Shown one piece after another: positions 1 to 9,582 of a DNA stretch of 64,000 nucleotides. The notes under the pieces were generated by a model that did not search any database, had not been told where the DNA came from, and saw nothing but the letters and a program-made list of their open reading frames with translations. Where the stretch lies: positions 1,250,730 to 1,314,729 of the forward strand of contig NZ_JARKMY010000002.1 in assembly GCF_029360725.1 (NCBI RefSeq), in the 5' to 3' direction. Origin of the DNA: Chryseolinea sp. H1M3-3 (lineage in GTDB: Bacteria; Bacteroidota; Bacteroidia; Cytophagales; Cyclobacteriaceae). Position 1 is the stretch's first letter. Every line of letters begins with the position of its first letter. Both the position numbers and the translations under genes were made by a program.

Positions 1-1305
1 GGCCAATCTCAAAGTAAGTCTGAATTGGTAAAAGTTGACCCCAGTGAGGAGAATGAAATGGATGCCGATTCCGGTGAATCAGTGGTGGTCTCTTTCTCAG
101 ACCTCGTCCAGGTTCCTGTAAAAAAGCTTGATGATCTTCTTGACCTTGTGGGTGAGTTAGTGATTGAGCGTGATCGAATCATTGCAAATAATATGAGATC
201 GCATTCGACAAATGAATTTTCCAGATTGAATAGGATTTCTTCAGACTTGCAATATTCTGTAATGGATGTTCGCTTGGTTCAAGTTGGCTTCTTGTTTAAT
301 AAATTTCATCGCATTGTTCGTGATGCATCCACTAAGGAGAGCAAGCATGTAATGTTAAAGCTTGAAGGTTCTGAGACTGAGATTGATCGAAATATTCTGC
401 AGGTTATTAGCGATTCTCTTATTCACTTGATTAGAAATGCTATTGGGCATGGAATTGAAAGACCTGAACAAAGAAAACAAAACGGTAAACCTGAAGAAGG
501 CACCGTGACACTTTCTGCCAGCAGCGAATCAGATACTGTAATTATTAAGATTAAGGATGATGGTGTTGGAATTGATCCACAGCGTATAAAAAATAAGGCA
601 ATAGAAAGGGGTCTAATTAGTTTGCAAGACGCAGCTTTGATGACCAACAGGGACTTGACTATGTTGATTTTTGAGCCCGGCTTTTCTACTATCGATGAGG
701 TGACTGCGATTTCGGGTAGAGGTGTTGGAATGGACGTTGTGAAGAAAGCTATTGACTCTGTGGGAGGCACCGTGGCGGTAGATTCTATGATTGGCGAAGG
801 CACTATCTTTACCTTGACATTACCTTCTTCAATGGCAGTAAAATCTACCTTGCTGTTTGAACTTGGTTCTCAAACCTATGCCATTCCACTTTCGTATACC
901 GAGTCCGTTATTTCAATATTTAAATCGGATATTCATAAGACAGGAAATGAATTAATTACAATATATCTGAATAAGACGATTCACATCGTGTTTTTGAGCG
1001 ATTTGTTTGATCCCAGCTATGACAAAAAAGCCGGGAAATATAAATCATTTGACAAGCTACAGTCGAAGGCGAAGCTCGAGGTAGTTGTTGTATCCTTTGG
1101 TGGAAATAGAATCGGATTCATCGTGGACAAGCTCCTACAACAGAAAGAGATCGTCGAAAAACCATTGAAGAAGCCATTTGACTCCATTTCTTTTTTAAGT
1201 GGTGTAACGATTCTGGGCAATGGGAATGTATGTCTTGCCTTAAGCATACCAGGTGTCCTCAACGCATTGTTTAATAGCCAAGTCAATAGAACAATTAATG
1301 CTTAA
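1..1305 (+). CDS. cheA: Chemotaxis histidine kinase CheA (5' end outside window)
   Basis: The reading frame is open from base 1, so the N-terminal Hpt (P1) domain lies outside the window. What is visible: a P3 dimerisation helix pair (motif LVGELVIERDRI, about residues 41-52 counted from base 25), the P4 ATPase with N box HLIRNAIGHGIE (133-144), G1 box DDGVGID (178-184) and G2 box GRGVGMDV, then a C-terminal CheW-like P5 domain of about 130 residues. CheA autophosphorylates in response to chemoreceptors and passes phosphate to CheY/CheB. The usual N-box Asp (NAIDHG) is Gly here, a mild deviation. The stop codon overlaps a possible start of the next gene, so the two are co-transcribed and probably translationally coupled. 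Family assignment is secure; the output (gliding, pili or other) is unknown. Confidence 0.93.
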   Translation, partial: GQSQSKSELVKVDPSEENEMDADSGESVVVSFSDLVQVPVKKLDDLLDLVGELVIERDRIIANNMRSHSTNEFSRLNRISSDLQYSVMDVRLVQVGFLFNKFHRIVRDASTKESKHVMLKLEGSETEIDRNILQVISDSLIHLIRNAIGHGIERPEQRKQNGKPEEGTVTLSASSESDTVIIKIKDDGVGIDPQRIKNKAIERGLISLQDAALMTNRDLTMLIFEPGFSTIDEVTAISGRGVGMDVVKKAIDSVGGTVAVDSMIGEGTIFTLTLPSSMAVKSTLLFELGSQTYAIPLSYTESVISIFKSDIHKTGNELITIYLNKTIHIVFLSDLFDPSYDKKAGKYKSFDKLQSKAKLEVVVVSFGGNRIGFIVDKLLQQKEIVEKPLKKPFDSISFLSGVTILGNGNVCLALSIPGVLNALFNSQVNRTINA

Positions 1306-1312
1306 ATCCATA

Positions 1313-1897
1313 ATGAAAAATAAATCTGATATTGAAAATAATTTAGTTAATGCATTTGAATCTGGTTACTCAAACGCAGCGAACTCATTAGCGCAATTAA
1401 CCAAAAACAAAATTGGCTTCAGGAAGTCCGACAATGGATTTCATAGTCTTGAGTCGGATTTTTTTTCTGTTGGTAATGAAATTATTGCCAGAGGGAATCA
1501 TCGGATAATCATTACAGAAATTTTTGGTGATGTAACCGGAAAAAGTTATTTATTTCTTTCGGAAAGCGACTACAATTTGTTTTCAGCCGGGATACCAGAA
1601 AGCAAAGATCCTTCAATCAATTTAAAAGAAGAATTTTTAAAGGAGTTAGATAACATATTGTCTGCGTCTGTTATCACACGACTCTCTAATGAATTGCACT
1701 TAAAGATGTATGGTAACGTACCAACGCTATTGGAGAAAGTTACGGCAAGAATTAGTGATATTATTTATGATGATTTTATAGATGAAAGTGAAGAAGTGTA
1801 TATCGATACAACATTTTTTGTGGTTGATAATAATAATCATGTGTGCCCATTTTTTGTATGGGTACTGGATAGTAAAACTTTGGCCAAAACAGCTTAG
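1313..1897 (+). CDS. CheC/CheX-like chemotaxis phosphatase
   Basis: About 194 residues. CheC-family proteins dephosphorylate CheY-P and use two pseudo-symmetric helices, each with a [D/S]-x3-E-x2-N-x22-P motif. The second helix here fits this pattern, E-x3-E-x2-N-x22-P, around ELDN and ending at GNVP. The first helix aligns with the EIGNIGAGNAA region but does not carry E-x2-N, so only one active site appears intact. It lies directly behind cheA. ATG codons at 1298 (overlapping the cheA stop) and 1313 are both possible starts; the 15 residues upstream of 1298 lie inside cheA and are unlikely to be translated. The assignment rests on this motif reading and the context. Confidence 0.68.
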   Translation: MKNKSDIENNLVNAFESGYSNAANSLAQLTKNKIGFRKSDNGFHSLESDFFSVGNEIIARGNHRIIITEIFGDVTGKSYLFLSESDYNLFSAGIPESKDPSINLKEEFLKELDNILSASVITRLSNELHLKMYGNVPTLLEKVTARISDIIYDDFIDESEEVYIDTTFFVVDNNNHVCPFFVWVLDSKTLAKTA

Positions 1898-2078
1898 TTG
1901 AAAAGTATCATATCAGCCTCCGCTCATCAACAGTTTTTAAAAACGCCTTATGGTAAAGGAATGGTAGCGAAAAACATTAGCAAATGGTTGAAAGGCTCAT
2001 TTACAAGAGCCGGGAATTTAAAAAAAAAATAGTCACTGGGTGGTAATTGAAGGCCCTGTAATTTAACAAACCAAGAGC

Positions 2079-2936
2079 ATGAAAATCGAAACACTGAATG
2101 AGGTAATGATCATTTCAGACGAAGAGCTCAAATCTCTGACTGATGCCATCCAGCAACGTCATGGAATTGATTTTTCGTGTTACGAACCGAAGTCATTGAA
2201 ACGAAGAATAATAAGGGCACTTCATGTACTGAAATTTAATTCTGTGCACGAGCTGTGGGTAAAAATTTTAAAGGAACATGGATTCATTTATTCCTTTATG
2301 GATGAAATCAGTGTCGGCCTTACAGCTATGTTCCGTGATCCCATTCTGTGGATCAAACTAAAGGAACTACTCAATAGTGATTTTTTTTCGAGCAAAGACT
2401 TGACGGTCTGGCATGCCGGATGTTCCACAGGGGAAGAGGTTTATACGATGGGGATTGTATTAAAAGAATCGTCTTTTTCGAAGCCAGTAATAGCAAAAGC
2501 AACAGACATTAGCAAGAATGCCATAGAGATAGCCCGGGCTGGTTCATATATAAATATGAAAATGGATGAGTATCAACAAAATTATGTCTCGTTTAATTCA
2601 CGTGGGACGTTAAGGAAATATTTCAGCGATACAAATGCGGGGATTGGCATGATGGATACAAAGTTAGTCAGTCACGTTACGTTCGAGTATCACAACCTGA
2701 TTACCGGTGACTTCAATGCGCGGTATGATATAATTTTTTGCAGGAATGTGATGATCTATTTTGATAATGGTGCGAAGTTAAAATTGTTTGATAAATTTTA
2801 TAATTCCCTCAATGATAATGGCCTGTTGATTATCGGATTTTACGACGCAGTTCTTCCTTTAATAGACGATAAAAAATTTAGGGTGCTCGATATGGATTCT
2901 AAGATCTTTCAGAAAAACAGTTCGAGTGTATCTTGA
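2079..2936 (+). CDS. cheR: Chemoreceptor glutamate methyltransferase CheR
   Basis: 285 residues, normal for CheR. It methylates glutamates of methyl-accepting chemotaxis proteins using S-adenosylmethionine, to set adaptation. The N-terminal helical CheR_N domain (about 15-85) ends in the TxxFR-like segment LTAMFRDP (81-88). The SAM-binding motif HAGCSTGEEVYT (112-123) and the late Rossmann motif FCRNVMIYFD (about 223-232) are both present. It follows the CheC-like gene by 181 bp in the same orientation, so it may have its own promoter but belongs to the same chemosensory locus. A second ATG at codon 10 is possible. Confidence 0.93.
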   Translation: MKIETLNEVMIISDEELKSLTDAIQQRHGIDFSCYEPKSLKRRIIRALHVLKFNSVHELWVKILKEHGFIYSFMDEISVGLTAMFRDPILWIKLKELLNSDFFSSKDLTVWHAGCSTGEEVYTMGIVLKESSFSKPVIAKATDISKNAIEIARAGSYINMKMDEYQQNYVSFNSRGTLRKYFSDTNAGIGMMDTKLVSHVTFEYHNLITGDFNARYDIIFCRNVMIYFDNGAKLKLFDKFYNSLNDNGLLIIGFYDAVLPLIDDKKFRVLDMDSKIFQKNSSSVS

Positions 2937-3180
2937 GAAGAATATACAATATAGTTAACAAAATCAGACATAGAAGTCCCTGGTTATGTAGTCGAAGAAC
3001 TTAACTAGAATCGTTGATATTGTGTTTTCCTGAAATTTTGCCGTTGCGTTGGTAGCTATGGCGTTTATACGTTGGAAGCGTAGATTTCATGCCTATTCGT
3101 ACCGGGAGTAATTTCCACGGTTATAATATTTGATATATCCATCACGTTAGTTCGCATTGTTGATTGCTTCTTGCTACTTA

Positions 3181-4719
3181 TCATTCATAATAAAACTCTG
3201 CTTTGCTGTGATACGGAGAAACCGGATCAGCATCTCCGAAGCCGGATTTGTAGGATGTAATTTGTTTTGTGGGATAGCCATCCGAATCGTATGTATAATC
3301 ATATGATACCGGAATAAGCGTTGGAAATACACAAGCTTGATGGTCGACACGTTCTGTGAGTTTATTGTTGTTCGCCCAGTTTCGGAATTGAACGTCTAAA
3401 TACCCAAGATGCCTGAAAGGATTGATTTGCTTATCGAAGGCATAGATTCCTTTGCTACACAATTGTCCGGCTTTTATAATTTGATCGCTGACGATATTGT
3501 TAAAACTGGTGTTGAAATCATAACGGAATGAATTACCGTTGGAGAATGTGAAGGCTACACTTCCGTTGTGGGTATCTTCATTGTTTGTCACTACCAGGGT
3601 AGTGGTAATTCCGCTATTTAAGTTTGTCTCAACGATTTTATCCTGTTCGCCGTAAGTATAGTTAAGCTCTTTAAAGTATTTACCCTGCTGACGCCCTACG
3701 ATTTTTGAAACCCGCGTGCCTTCGTACGTAAAATTCTCTGTGGTGAATTCTTCAAATTGCATTGTTTGAGCATTGAATAGTTCATAACGAATTTGGTCCA
3801 GACGGCCGTCTCCTTTGTACACAAAAAATGTTCTGGACTCAGGTTGATAAGTTATTCCTGTAGGAACATTGACTTCGCGAGACGTGATAAGAGACGTTAA
3901 TTTTTTTGCGGCCTTGGATCCCACCAGCGCATATGTATGGGGTTGCGGCCCATCGGCTCTGCCCTCCCAAATGGTTTGCGCCGGAATATCGGATACAACG
4001 GCGCTAACGCCCCACGTGTCTACGAGTTCAATGCTGTAGTGGTGAAATCCGTTTTTTATCGCGATGATATTGTCTTCGGGTCCTACGAAATTATAGTCCT
4101 TTGTCCAGCGCACACTGTTGGATATATCATAACCTTTAACCCGGAGCGTTGCATCCACATTTTCATAATGGACACCGCCGATATCAATCTTTACGTTACA
4201 TTTCAGAGATACGTTTGCGATCTCAAATCCAAAACCAACGTAGCCAAAACTTTCTGGTCTATCATCTTCATTTACAGTCAATACCTGAGGGGACAACCGG
4301 GTTGTAATGTTTCGTGATACGGAAAAATTGATGGGTAGGGGGTCGTCAACAAAGCTTTCAAGATCAGCACCTTCTAAAGGTGTGGCATAGATTACAATAT
4401 TGGCTGCGTCCTGAACAAGGAATTTGGTGAGTTTGTAATCACCAGGTGTTAATTCAATAGCTTCAGTTACATAGCTTTCCCCAAAAGTATGCAGCGTCAG
4501 CTTTTTATCTTTTATAATTTCTTTTCCATTAATGTCTTCCAGACTGAGAAGAATGAAAGCTGGAACTGACGTGCCGGATATTCTGCCACCAGTACTTTTT
4601 TGTTTTTCGGAGAAAGTGAAAGTAGCGCTTGCTTTTGTGGGTGTCACTTCATCAGGCTTGTCACAAGAATGTAAAATCAGGATAACAGCCAAACTGGCAA
4701 TCAATTTTATTGTTTTCAT
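3181..4719 (-). CDS. Hypothetical lipoprotein with Rhs/YD-like C-terminal part
   Basis: 512 residues. A type II signal peptide with lipobox LHSC (Cys19) predicts an outer-membrane or periplasmic lipoprotein. The next ~120 residues form a beta-rich segment rich in 'SLED' and 'LTPGDYKLTKF'-like strands, resembling carbohydrate- or adhesion-type modules of Bacteroidota. The C-terminal half has repeats of the form 'NYTYGEQDKIVETN' and 'YDYTYDSDGYPTKQIT', which look like the YD-type beta hairpins found in DUF4595-like lipoproteins. No catalytic motif is seen. It stands alone, divergent from the hybrid two-component gene. Function is unknown. Confidence 0.75.
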   Translation of the reverse strand: MKTIKLIASLAVILILHSCDKPDEVTPTKASATFTFSEKQKSTGGRISGTSVPAFILLSLEDINGKEIIKDKKLTLHTFGESYVTEAIELTPGDYKLTKFLVQDAANIVIYATPLEGADLESFVDDPLPINFSVSRNITTRLSPQVLTVNEDDRPESFGYVGFGFEIANVSLKCNVKIDIGGVHYENVDATLRVKGYDISNSVRWTKDYNFVGPEDNIIAIKNGFHHYSIELVDTWGVSAVVSDIPAQTIWEGRADGPQPHTYALVGSKAAKKLTSLITSREVNVPTGITYQPESRTFFVYKGDGRLDQIRYELFNAQTMQFEEFTTENFTYEGTRVSKIVGRQQGKYFKELNYTYGEQDKIVETNLNSGITTTLVVTNNEDTHNGSVAFTFSNGNSFRYDFNTSFNNIVSDQIIKAGQLCSKGIYAFDKQINPFRHLGYLDVQFRNWANNNKLTERVDHQACVFPTLIPVSYDYTYDSDGYPTKQITSYKSGFGDADPVSPYHSKAEFYYE

Positions 4720-5165
4720 AAAGGTTGTGTGCGCTATTTTAAACGTCCAAAATTATAGACAAAGCCAACGATATAGCGAGACAATTGTTGCAAACCCGGA
4801 TATTCTTGTTACACGGTACTGTAACACAAGAAAATAGCAGCTGGGTAAGCCGGACGCGTTTTCAAAGGTTATTTGTGGTGGATGTGTGAATTCTATAGAA
4901 TGATGTCTCAACGTTCTCTTGTACAAAGGGGTTGTCGGCGAAGTATAAATAGGGTGAACGCTGATGACGCCGGGGTAACAAGTTTGCTCGTACTTTTTAT
5001 AACAGCATTAATAATGGAGCTTCGTATAAACGTTTACAAATTGGTTACGTAACATGTCTTTGCACTGAGGTCAAATCAAATTTGCTTTGTACATCAAAAT
5101 CAAACCAGAGCGGATCAAGAGCCCGTGTGATTATCTCTGAGCCATTTTTTTTCTTTGGACTTTCT
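4720..5165. promoter_or_regulatory. Divergent intergenic region with GTTAC/GTAAC inverted motifs
   Basis: 446 bp between two divergent genes, so both promoters should lie here. Seen directly: an inverted pair TGTTAC-N8-GTAACA at 4807-4826, a single GTAAC at about 4975, a perfect palindrome TAAACGTTTA at 5027-5036, and a perfect palindrome GTTACGTAAC at 5044-5053. These are plausible operators for an AraC-type or other dimeric regulator, possibly the hybrid regulator encoded just downstream. No clear TTG-N19-TAnnTTTG promoter was found. Interpretation as operators is inference. Confidence 0.35.
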
Positions 5166-7943
5166 ATGAACAGATTATTTTTTGCATTGCTGTTGCTATG
5201 TATGAGCTGCGGAGCGTGGTGTCAGAATAAAAAGCTGGACAGCCTCTATACTGAATTGCGAAACCACACAGGCGAGGATTCTGTACGTGCGTTGCTATTG
5301 GTCAGCATCTGCTATTATGAATACACTGCTAACAATGAAAAGAACAAAGCGCTTGCGGCTGAAGCATTGAGAATTTCAAAAAACATCAACTATACTCGAG
5401 GTATAGGGATGGCTTTAAAGTATCATTCACTCTACTATTGGGTAAATGGTAATTACGAGCAGGCGATTGTTTACGCGATTGAGATGCTAAAGGTTTTTGA
5501 AGGGACCTCCGACAGACTTGGAGTGAGTCAGTCTTATAATTTGCTGGGTCTTATCTATGAAAGAAACAAAGAGTTTGACAAAGCGGAAGCATACTATTTT
5601 AAAGCATTGGAAGTTCGGCAAAAAGCCGGATTACGAAAAGATGTTGCCTACAGTTATAACAGTCTGGGGAGTTTGAGTTTCAGTCAGGGAAAATATGATG
5701 ATGCTTTAGCATACTTTCATAAATCACTGGAGATAAGAAAAGAAATACACGATGAAGAAGCCTTAAGCCAAACGTATGGAAATATTGCTGCTGTTCATGT
5801 TACAAAAAAAGACTACATCCGCGCGCTGGAGTATTCGCAAAAAGCATTTGAGCTACTTCAAAACTCACCCAACCAATATCGCATTGCAGTCAATCTTTCT
5901 ACGCTTGGAGAAATTTATAGTCATTTAAAAAAATATGCACTGGCAGAATCGTATTTGTTTAAGGCAGAATCGTTGGCAAAAAATATGCGTCACAAGGAAG
6001 TGCTGGTTGAGACGTATAGTCGGTTACGACTACTGGAAAATTTACGGGGTAGATTTAAATCAGCAATGGACTATTCGGAATTAATGCATACTTACAAAGA
6101 CAGCATTTACACCGAAAACAAGGCGAAACAAATAGCGCAAGCAGAGGCTTTGTACGAAAGTGAAAAAAAGGACAGAAAAATACTTGAGCTTGAGCAGCAT
6201 GAGCAATTTCAAAAGTTGAAACAACGGTATTTATTAATTGCATTGTTTACGGCTATTTCGGTCTTTTTATTGATTTATCTACTACAACGGTCGCACAATA
6301 AAAAGATTCGGTCATTTCTCGAAGTTCAAAAATCACTCAATCAGAAGCTTCAGGAGACCGATCAGTTAAAATCAAAATTTTTTGCAAATATCTCCCATGA
6401 ATTTCGTACACCTTTGTCGCTCATCCTTGCTCCGGTTGAAGCAAAATTATTGTCACCTGCTCTGATGAAGTCCGACCGAGAGTCTTTCATGCTTATTCGG
6501 CGCAATGCTAACAGGTTGCACGCGTTGATCGATCAGTTGTTGGATTTGTCCAAGCTTGAGGCGGGTAAGATGGAGTTGCAAATACAAAAAGGCGACATCA
6601 TAAAATTGATTAGAGAAATATGTGCATCGTTTGACTCGCTTGCGGAGCATAAAGAAATTCAATTTTTAAAAAACCTTCCTTCTGATATGGATGATGGCTG
6701 GTATGATCACGATAAACTTGAAAAAATTTTTAATAATCTTTTATCGAATGCTTTTAAGTTCACACCGTTTGGTGGCAAGGTGGAATTGTCTGTGAATGGC
6801 TCGGCTGCATCTGGTGAACTTAATATACGCATAATGGATACCGGTAAAGGCATTCCTGCAGTAGATCTGCCTCACATCTTTTCTCCGTTTTATCAAACAA
6901 ATTATACAGTAGATGATGGACATCCAGGAACGGGTATTGGATTGTCGCTGGTGCATGAGCTGGTGCGGCTTTATGGCGGCACTGTGGCGGTGGAAAGCGA
7001 TATAAATGTGGGCTCCATTTTTTCAGTGACGCTGCCAATCGTTGAAAATCGGTTTCCGCCTTCAACGGTTAAGGTGATCGTAAATGAGGTTCAATCTACT
7101 GCATCAAGGGAGATAGGATCAGTTCTCACCGATGGCCCATCCGTTGATGAGTCAGACACGGAAATAAAAAAACTGCAGCAAGATGTTGTACTCGTTATAG
7201 AAGACAATCGTGATTTGAGAAATTTTATTTCAGCAAACCTGAGTGACGCATTTTCGATCTTAACTGCCCAGGATGGAGAAGAGGGATTAACAATGGCTGT
7301 AAATCATATTCCTAATTTGATTATTTCCGATGTAATGATGCCTGTAATGGATGGTATTGAATTCGCCGAGAAAATAAAATCGGATGAGCGTACATGTCAC
7401 ATCCCAATTGTACTACTAACAGCGAAAGCAGATTTAGAATCGCGTATAGAAGGATTAGCGACTGGTGCCGACGATTATCTTTCAAAGCCTTTTTCTACCG
7501 TTGAACTTCGGGTGCGTGTTGAAAATTTAATAGCGCAAAGAAAAAAGTTAGCGAACAAGTACAAGGCCGGATTGGCAGTAGCAGGCCCGGTGCACCGGGA
7601 AAATTCACTCGACGAAAAGTTTTTACAAAAGGCAAAAGTAATAGTGGAGACAAATATCGGTAATCCACTTTTTGGTGTCGAGCAAATGGCGGAAGAGATC
7701 AATTTAAGCCGTGCTCAGCTATTTCGTAAACTGAAAGGTATCACTGGACTTTCTCCCATTGAATTTATCAACGATATCCGGTTAAATAAAGCCGCCGCAC
7801 TTATACAAGCAAAAGCGGATATCCTGACACAGATCGGCTACTCTGTTGGTTACAATGAACAATCTTATTTCGCGAAACGCTTTAGGAAAAAATTTGGAAT
7901 GTCACCACGTGAGTATGCTGCACAATCTGAGAAGCATAATTAA
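5166..7943 (+). CDS. Hybrid two-component system: TPR sensor, histidine kinase, receiver, AraC domain
   Basis: 925 residues from the ATG at 5166, which gives a clean signal peptide; an upstream in-frame TTG at 5082 would bury it. Order: signal peptide (1-20), TPR repeats of the 'YxxLGxIYxxxxxYxxAxxYYxKAL' type (about 60-320), one membrane helix (about 355-373), HisKA with phospho-acceptor NISHEFRTP (His411), HATPase (about 515-650, GTGIGLSLV box), receiver (about 674-790) with phospho-acceptor in ISDVMMPVMDG (near 722), and an AraC-type HTH (about 818-920). The TPR sensor sits in the periplasm and would sense a protein or glycan-related ligand. Unlike SusR-type HTCS it lacks Reg_prop/Y_Y_Y domains. 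Target genes are not evident; neighbours on both sides are unrelated. Confidence 0.92.
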   Translation: MNRLFFALLLLCMSCGAWCQNKKLDSLYTELRNHTGEDSVRALLLVSICYYEYTANNEKNKALAAEALRISKNINYTRGIGMALKYHSLYYWVNGNYEQAIVYAIEMLKVFEGTSDRLGVSQSYNLLGLIYERNKEFDKAEAYYFKALEVRQKAGLRKDVAYSYNSLGSLSFSQGKYDDALAYFHKSLEIRKEIHDEEALSQTYGNIAAVHVTKKDYIRALEYSQKAFELLQNSPNQYRIAVNLSTLGEIYSHLKKYALAESYLFKAESLAKNMRHKEVLVETYSRLRLLENLRGRFKSAMDYSELMHTYKDSIYTENKAKQIAQAEALYESEKKDRKILELEQHEQFQKLKQRYLLIALFTAISVFLLIYLLQRSHNKKIRSFLEVQKSLNQKLQETDQLKSKFFANISHEFRTPLSLILAPVEAKLLSPALMKSDRESFMLIRRNANRLHALIDQLLDLSKLEAGKMELQIQKGDIIKLIREICASFDSLAEHKEIQFLKNLPSDMDDGWYDHDKLEKIFNNLLSNAFKFTPFGGKVELSVNGSAASGELNIRIMDTGKGIPAVDLPHIFSPFYQTNYTVDDGHPGTGIGLSLVHELVRLYGGTVAVESDINVGSIFSVTLPIVENRFPPSTVKVIVNEVQSTASREIGSVLTDGPSVDESDTEIKKLQQDVVLVIEDNRDLRNFISANLSDAFSILTAQDGEEGLTMAVNHIPNLIISDVMMPVMDGIEFAEKIKSDERTCHIPIVLLTAKADLESRIEGLATGADDYLSKPFSTVELRVRVENLIAQRKKLANKYKAGLAVAGPVHRENSLDEKFLQKAKVIVETNIGNPLFGVEQMAEEINLSRAQLFRKLKGITGLSPIEFINDIRLNKAAALIQAKADILTQIGYSVGYNEQSYFAKRFRKKFGMSPREYAAQSEKHN

Positions 7944-8196
7944 TATTTACATTTTTGAACAAGTTACGTTGTTTTTGCTACGCAAGTCCTGAGGCCGGCT
8001 AACCTTTTGCAACAGTAACTTCACGCTCGTCCTGCCTGAAAGTATGCTATTAAGTCTGAATCGCCATTAAATTCAACAATAGTATCTGTCGTTGCAACAA
8101 ACGTACGGCTCGCAAATGAGGCTGGCCAATAGATTTGCCGTTAAAAGTATTCAAACACGGAGGAGCAGGTTTGATCACTTTTAACTACAACTTTAT

Positions 8197-9474
8197 ATGA
8201 CGAAAATTCACGAAGGGCTCATAAACCCAGATGCGGGGTTGCGGGAGCATGCGGATCGAAACACACTGGGTGATCGAATCGTCGCTAGCATTAAACCAGC
8301 GATCAGAGTTGAATCAATTGATACGCTGAGGGGGATAGTGATGATCATCATGGCGATAGATCACGTGAGGGATTATTTTCATTTCGATGCTTTTTTGTAT
8401 AGCCCTGTGGATGTAAATCAAACTTCGGCGCCCTTATTCCTGACGCGTTGGATCACACATCTTTGCGCACCTACGTTTATTTTTCTGGCAGGCGTGTCGG
8501 CATATTTTGTCGCGCAAAAGAAAACGATACATGAAACTTCTTTCTTTTTACTTACCAGAGGCATGTGGCTCGTTCTTCTACAACTCACACTGATTCGTTT
8601 CGCCTGGAATTTTGATCCCGCTTTTCATTATAATTCCAACACAATCATATCCGTCATTGGCATCTGCATGATTGTTCTTTCAGGACTCATCTATCTCCGG
8701 ATGAAAACAATTTTCATCATTGGAATTGTCCTGGTACTCGGACACAACTTATTTGACGGCTTATCTTTTGAAGACGGATCTGTTGCCGATGTGCTTTGGT
8801 CGTTTCTTCATGTAAACAAATCTTTTGATTTTGGCGGAGGTTACTCTTTTACTTTCCTCTATCCTGTCATTCCCTGGGTAGGTGTTATGGCGTTGGGTTA
8901 TTGCTTCGGTTTACTCTATCATCCCGATTATTCATCAAGGAAACGAAAAAAAGTAATCATTGATTTAGGTATCCTATGTCTACTTGTCTTTGTTATCATG
9001 AGGGCTATTAATAAGTATGGCGATCCGCTTCCCTGGAGTAAACAAACTGAAGTAGGAGCCACTGTTATGTCCTTTTTCAATCTCGAGAAGTACCCGCCGT
9101 CCATGCTTTATTTATTGGTAACATTAGGTATTTCGTTGTTATTGCTCGGTGCGATGGAAGGGAGAAATTTAAGGCGCTGGAAACCTGTCGCGCTATTCGG
9201 CAACGTGGCGTTATTTTATTACGTGGCCCATGTTTTTCTAATCCACTTGCTGGCAGTAATGGCAGCAGTTTTCACAGGTTTTCCGTGGTACGCCATGATA
9301 TTTTCAGCGTCGCCCGCGAAAGGTAATCCATTGCTGAATGGAAGTTACGGTTTCAGTCTGTGGATGGTCTATTTGGTTTGGATCGTGGTGCTACTACTTC
9401 TTCACCCACTCTGTGTATACTGGAACGAATTTAAAATTCGAAACAAGAAAAAATGGTGGGTTAGTTATGTTTAA
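8197..9474 (+). CDS. DUF1624 / HGSNAT-like multi-pass membrane protein
   Basis: 425 residues with about ten hydrophobic segments. The first cytoplasmic-to-membrane junction carries the family signature SIDTLRGIVMIIMAIDHVRDYF (about 41-62; key DxLRG and DHxRD), typical of DUF1624 and of the heparan-alpha-glucosaminide N-acetyltransferase-like fold. Members are predicted acyl-group transferases across the membrane. The C-terminus is positively charged and probably cytoplasmic. It is followed by an intrinsic terminator, so it is transcribed alone or as a last gene. The substrate cannot be read from the sequence. Confidence 0.82.
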   Translation: MTKIHEGLINPDAGLREHADRNTLGDRIVASIKPAIRVESIDTLRGIVMIIMAIDHVRDYFHFDAFLYSPVDVNQTSAPLFLTRWITHLCAPTFIFLAGVSAYFVAQKKTIHETSFFLLTRGMWLVLLQLTLIRFAWNFDPAFHYNSNTIISVIGICMIVLSGLIYLRMKTIFIIGIVLVLGHNLFDGLSFEDGSVADVLWSFLHVNKSFDFGGGYSFTFLYPVIPWVGVMALGYCFGLLYHPDYSSRKRKKVIIDLGILCLLVFVIMRAINKYGDPLPWSKQTEVGATVMSFFNLEKYPPSMLYLLVTLGISLLLLGAMEGRNLRRWKPVALFGNVALFYYVAHVFLIHLLAVMAAVFTGFPWYAMIFSASPAKGNPLLNGSYGFSLWMVYLVWIVVLLLLHPLCVYWNEFKIRNKKKWWVSYV

Positions 9475-9513
9475 GTTATATGTTGTCAATTCGAAAATAG
9501 GAGCCAATAGGAA

Positions 9514-9540
9514 AGGTGCTGCATTCAGCATCTTTTTTTA
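9514..9540 (+). terminator. Intrinsic terminator after DUF1624 gene
   Basis: Arms AGGTGCTG (9514-9521) and CAGCATCT (9526-9533) form an 8-bp stem with one G-U pair and a 4-nt loop, followed directly by a run of T (9533-9539). It sits 40 bp after the stop codon of the DUF1624 gene. Confidence 0.75.
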
Positions 9541-9582
9541 TTTTAGGGGGAAGAAAGCAAGGGGAACTAAAACAGACTTATC

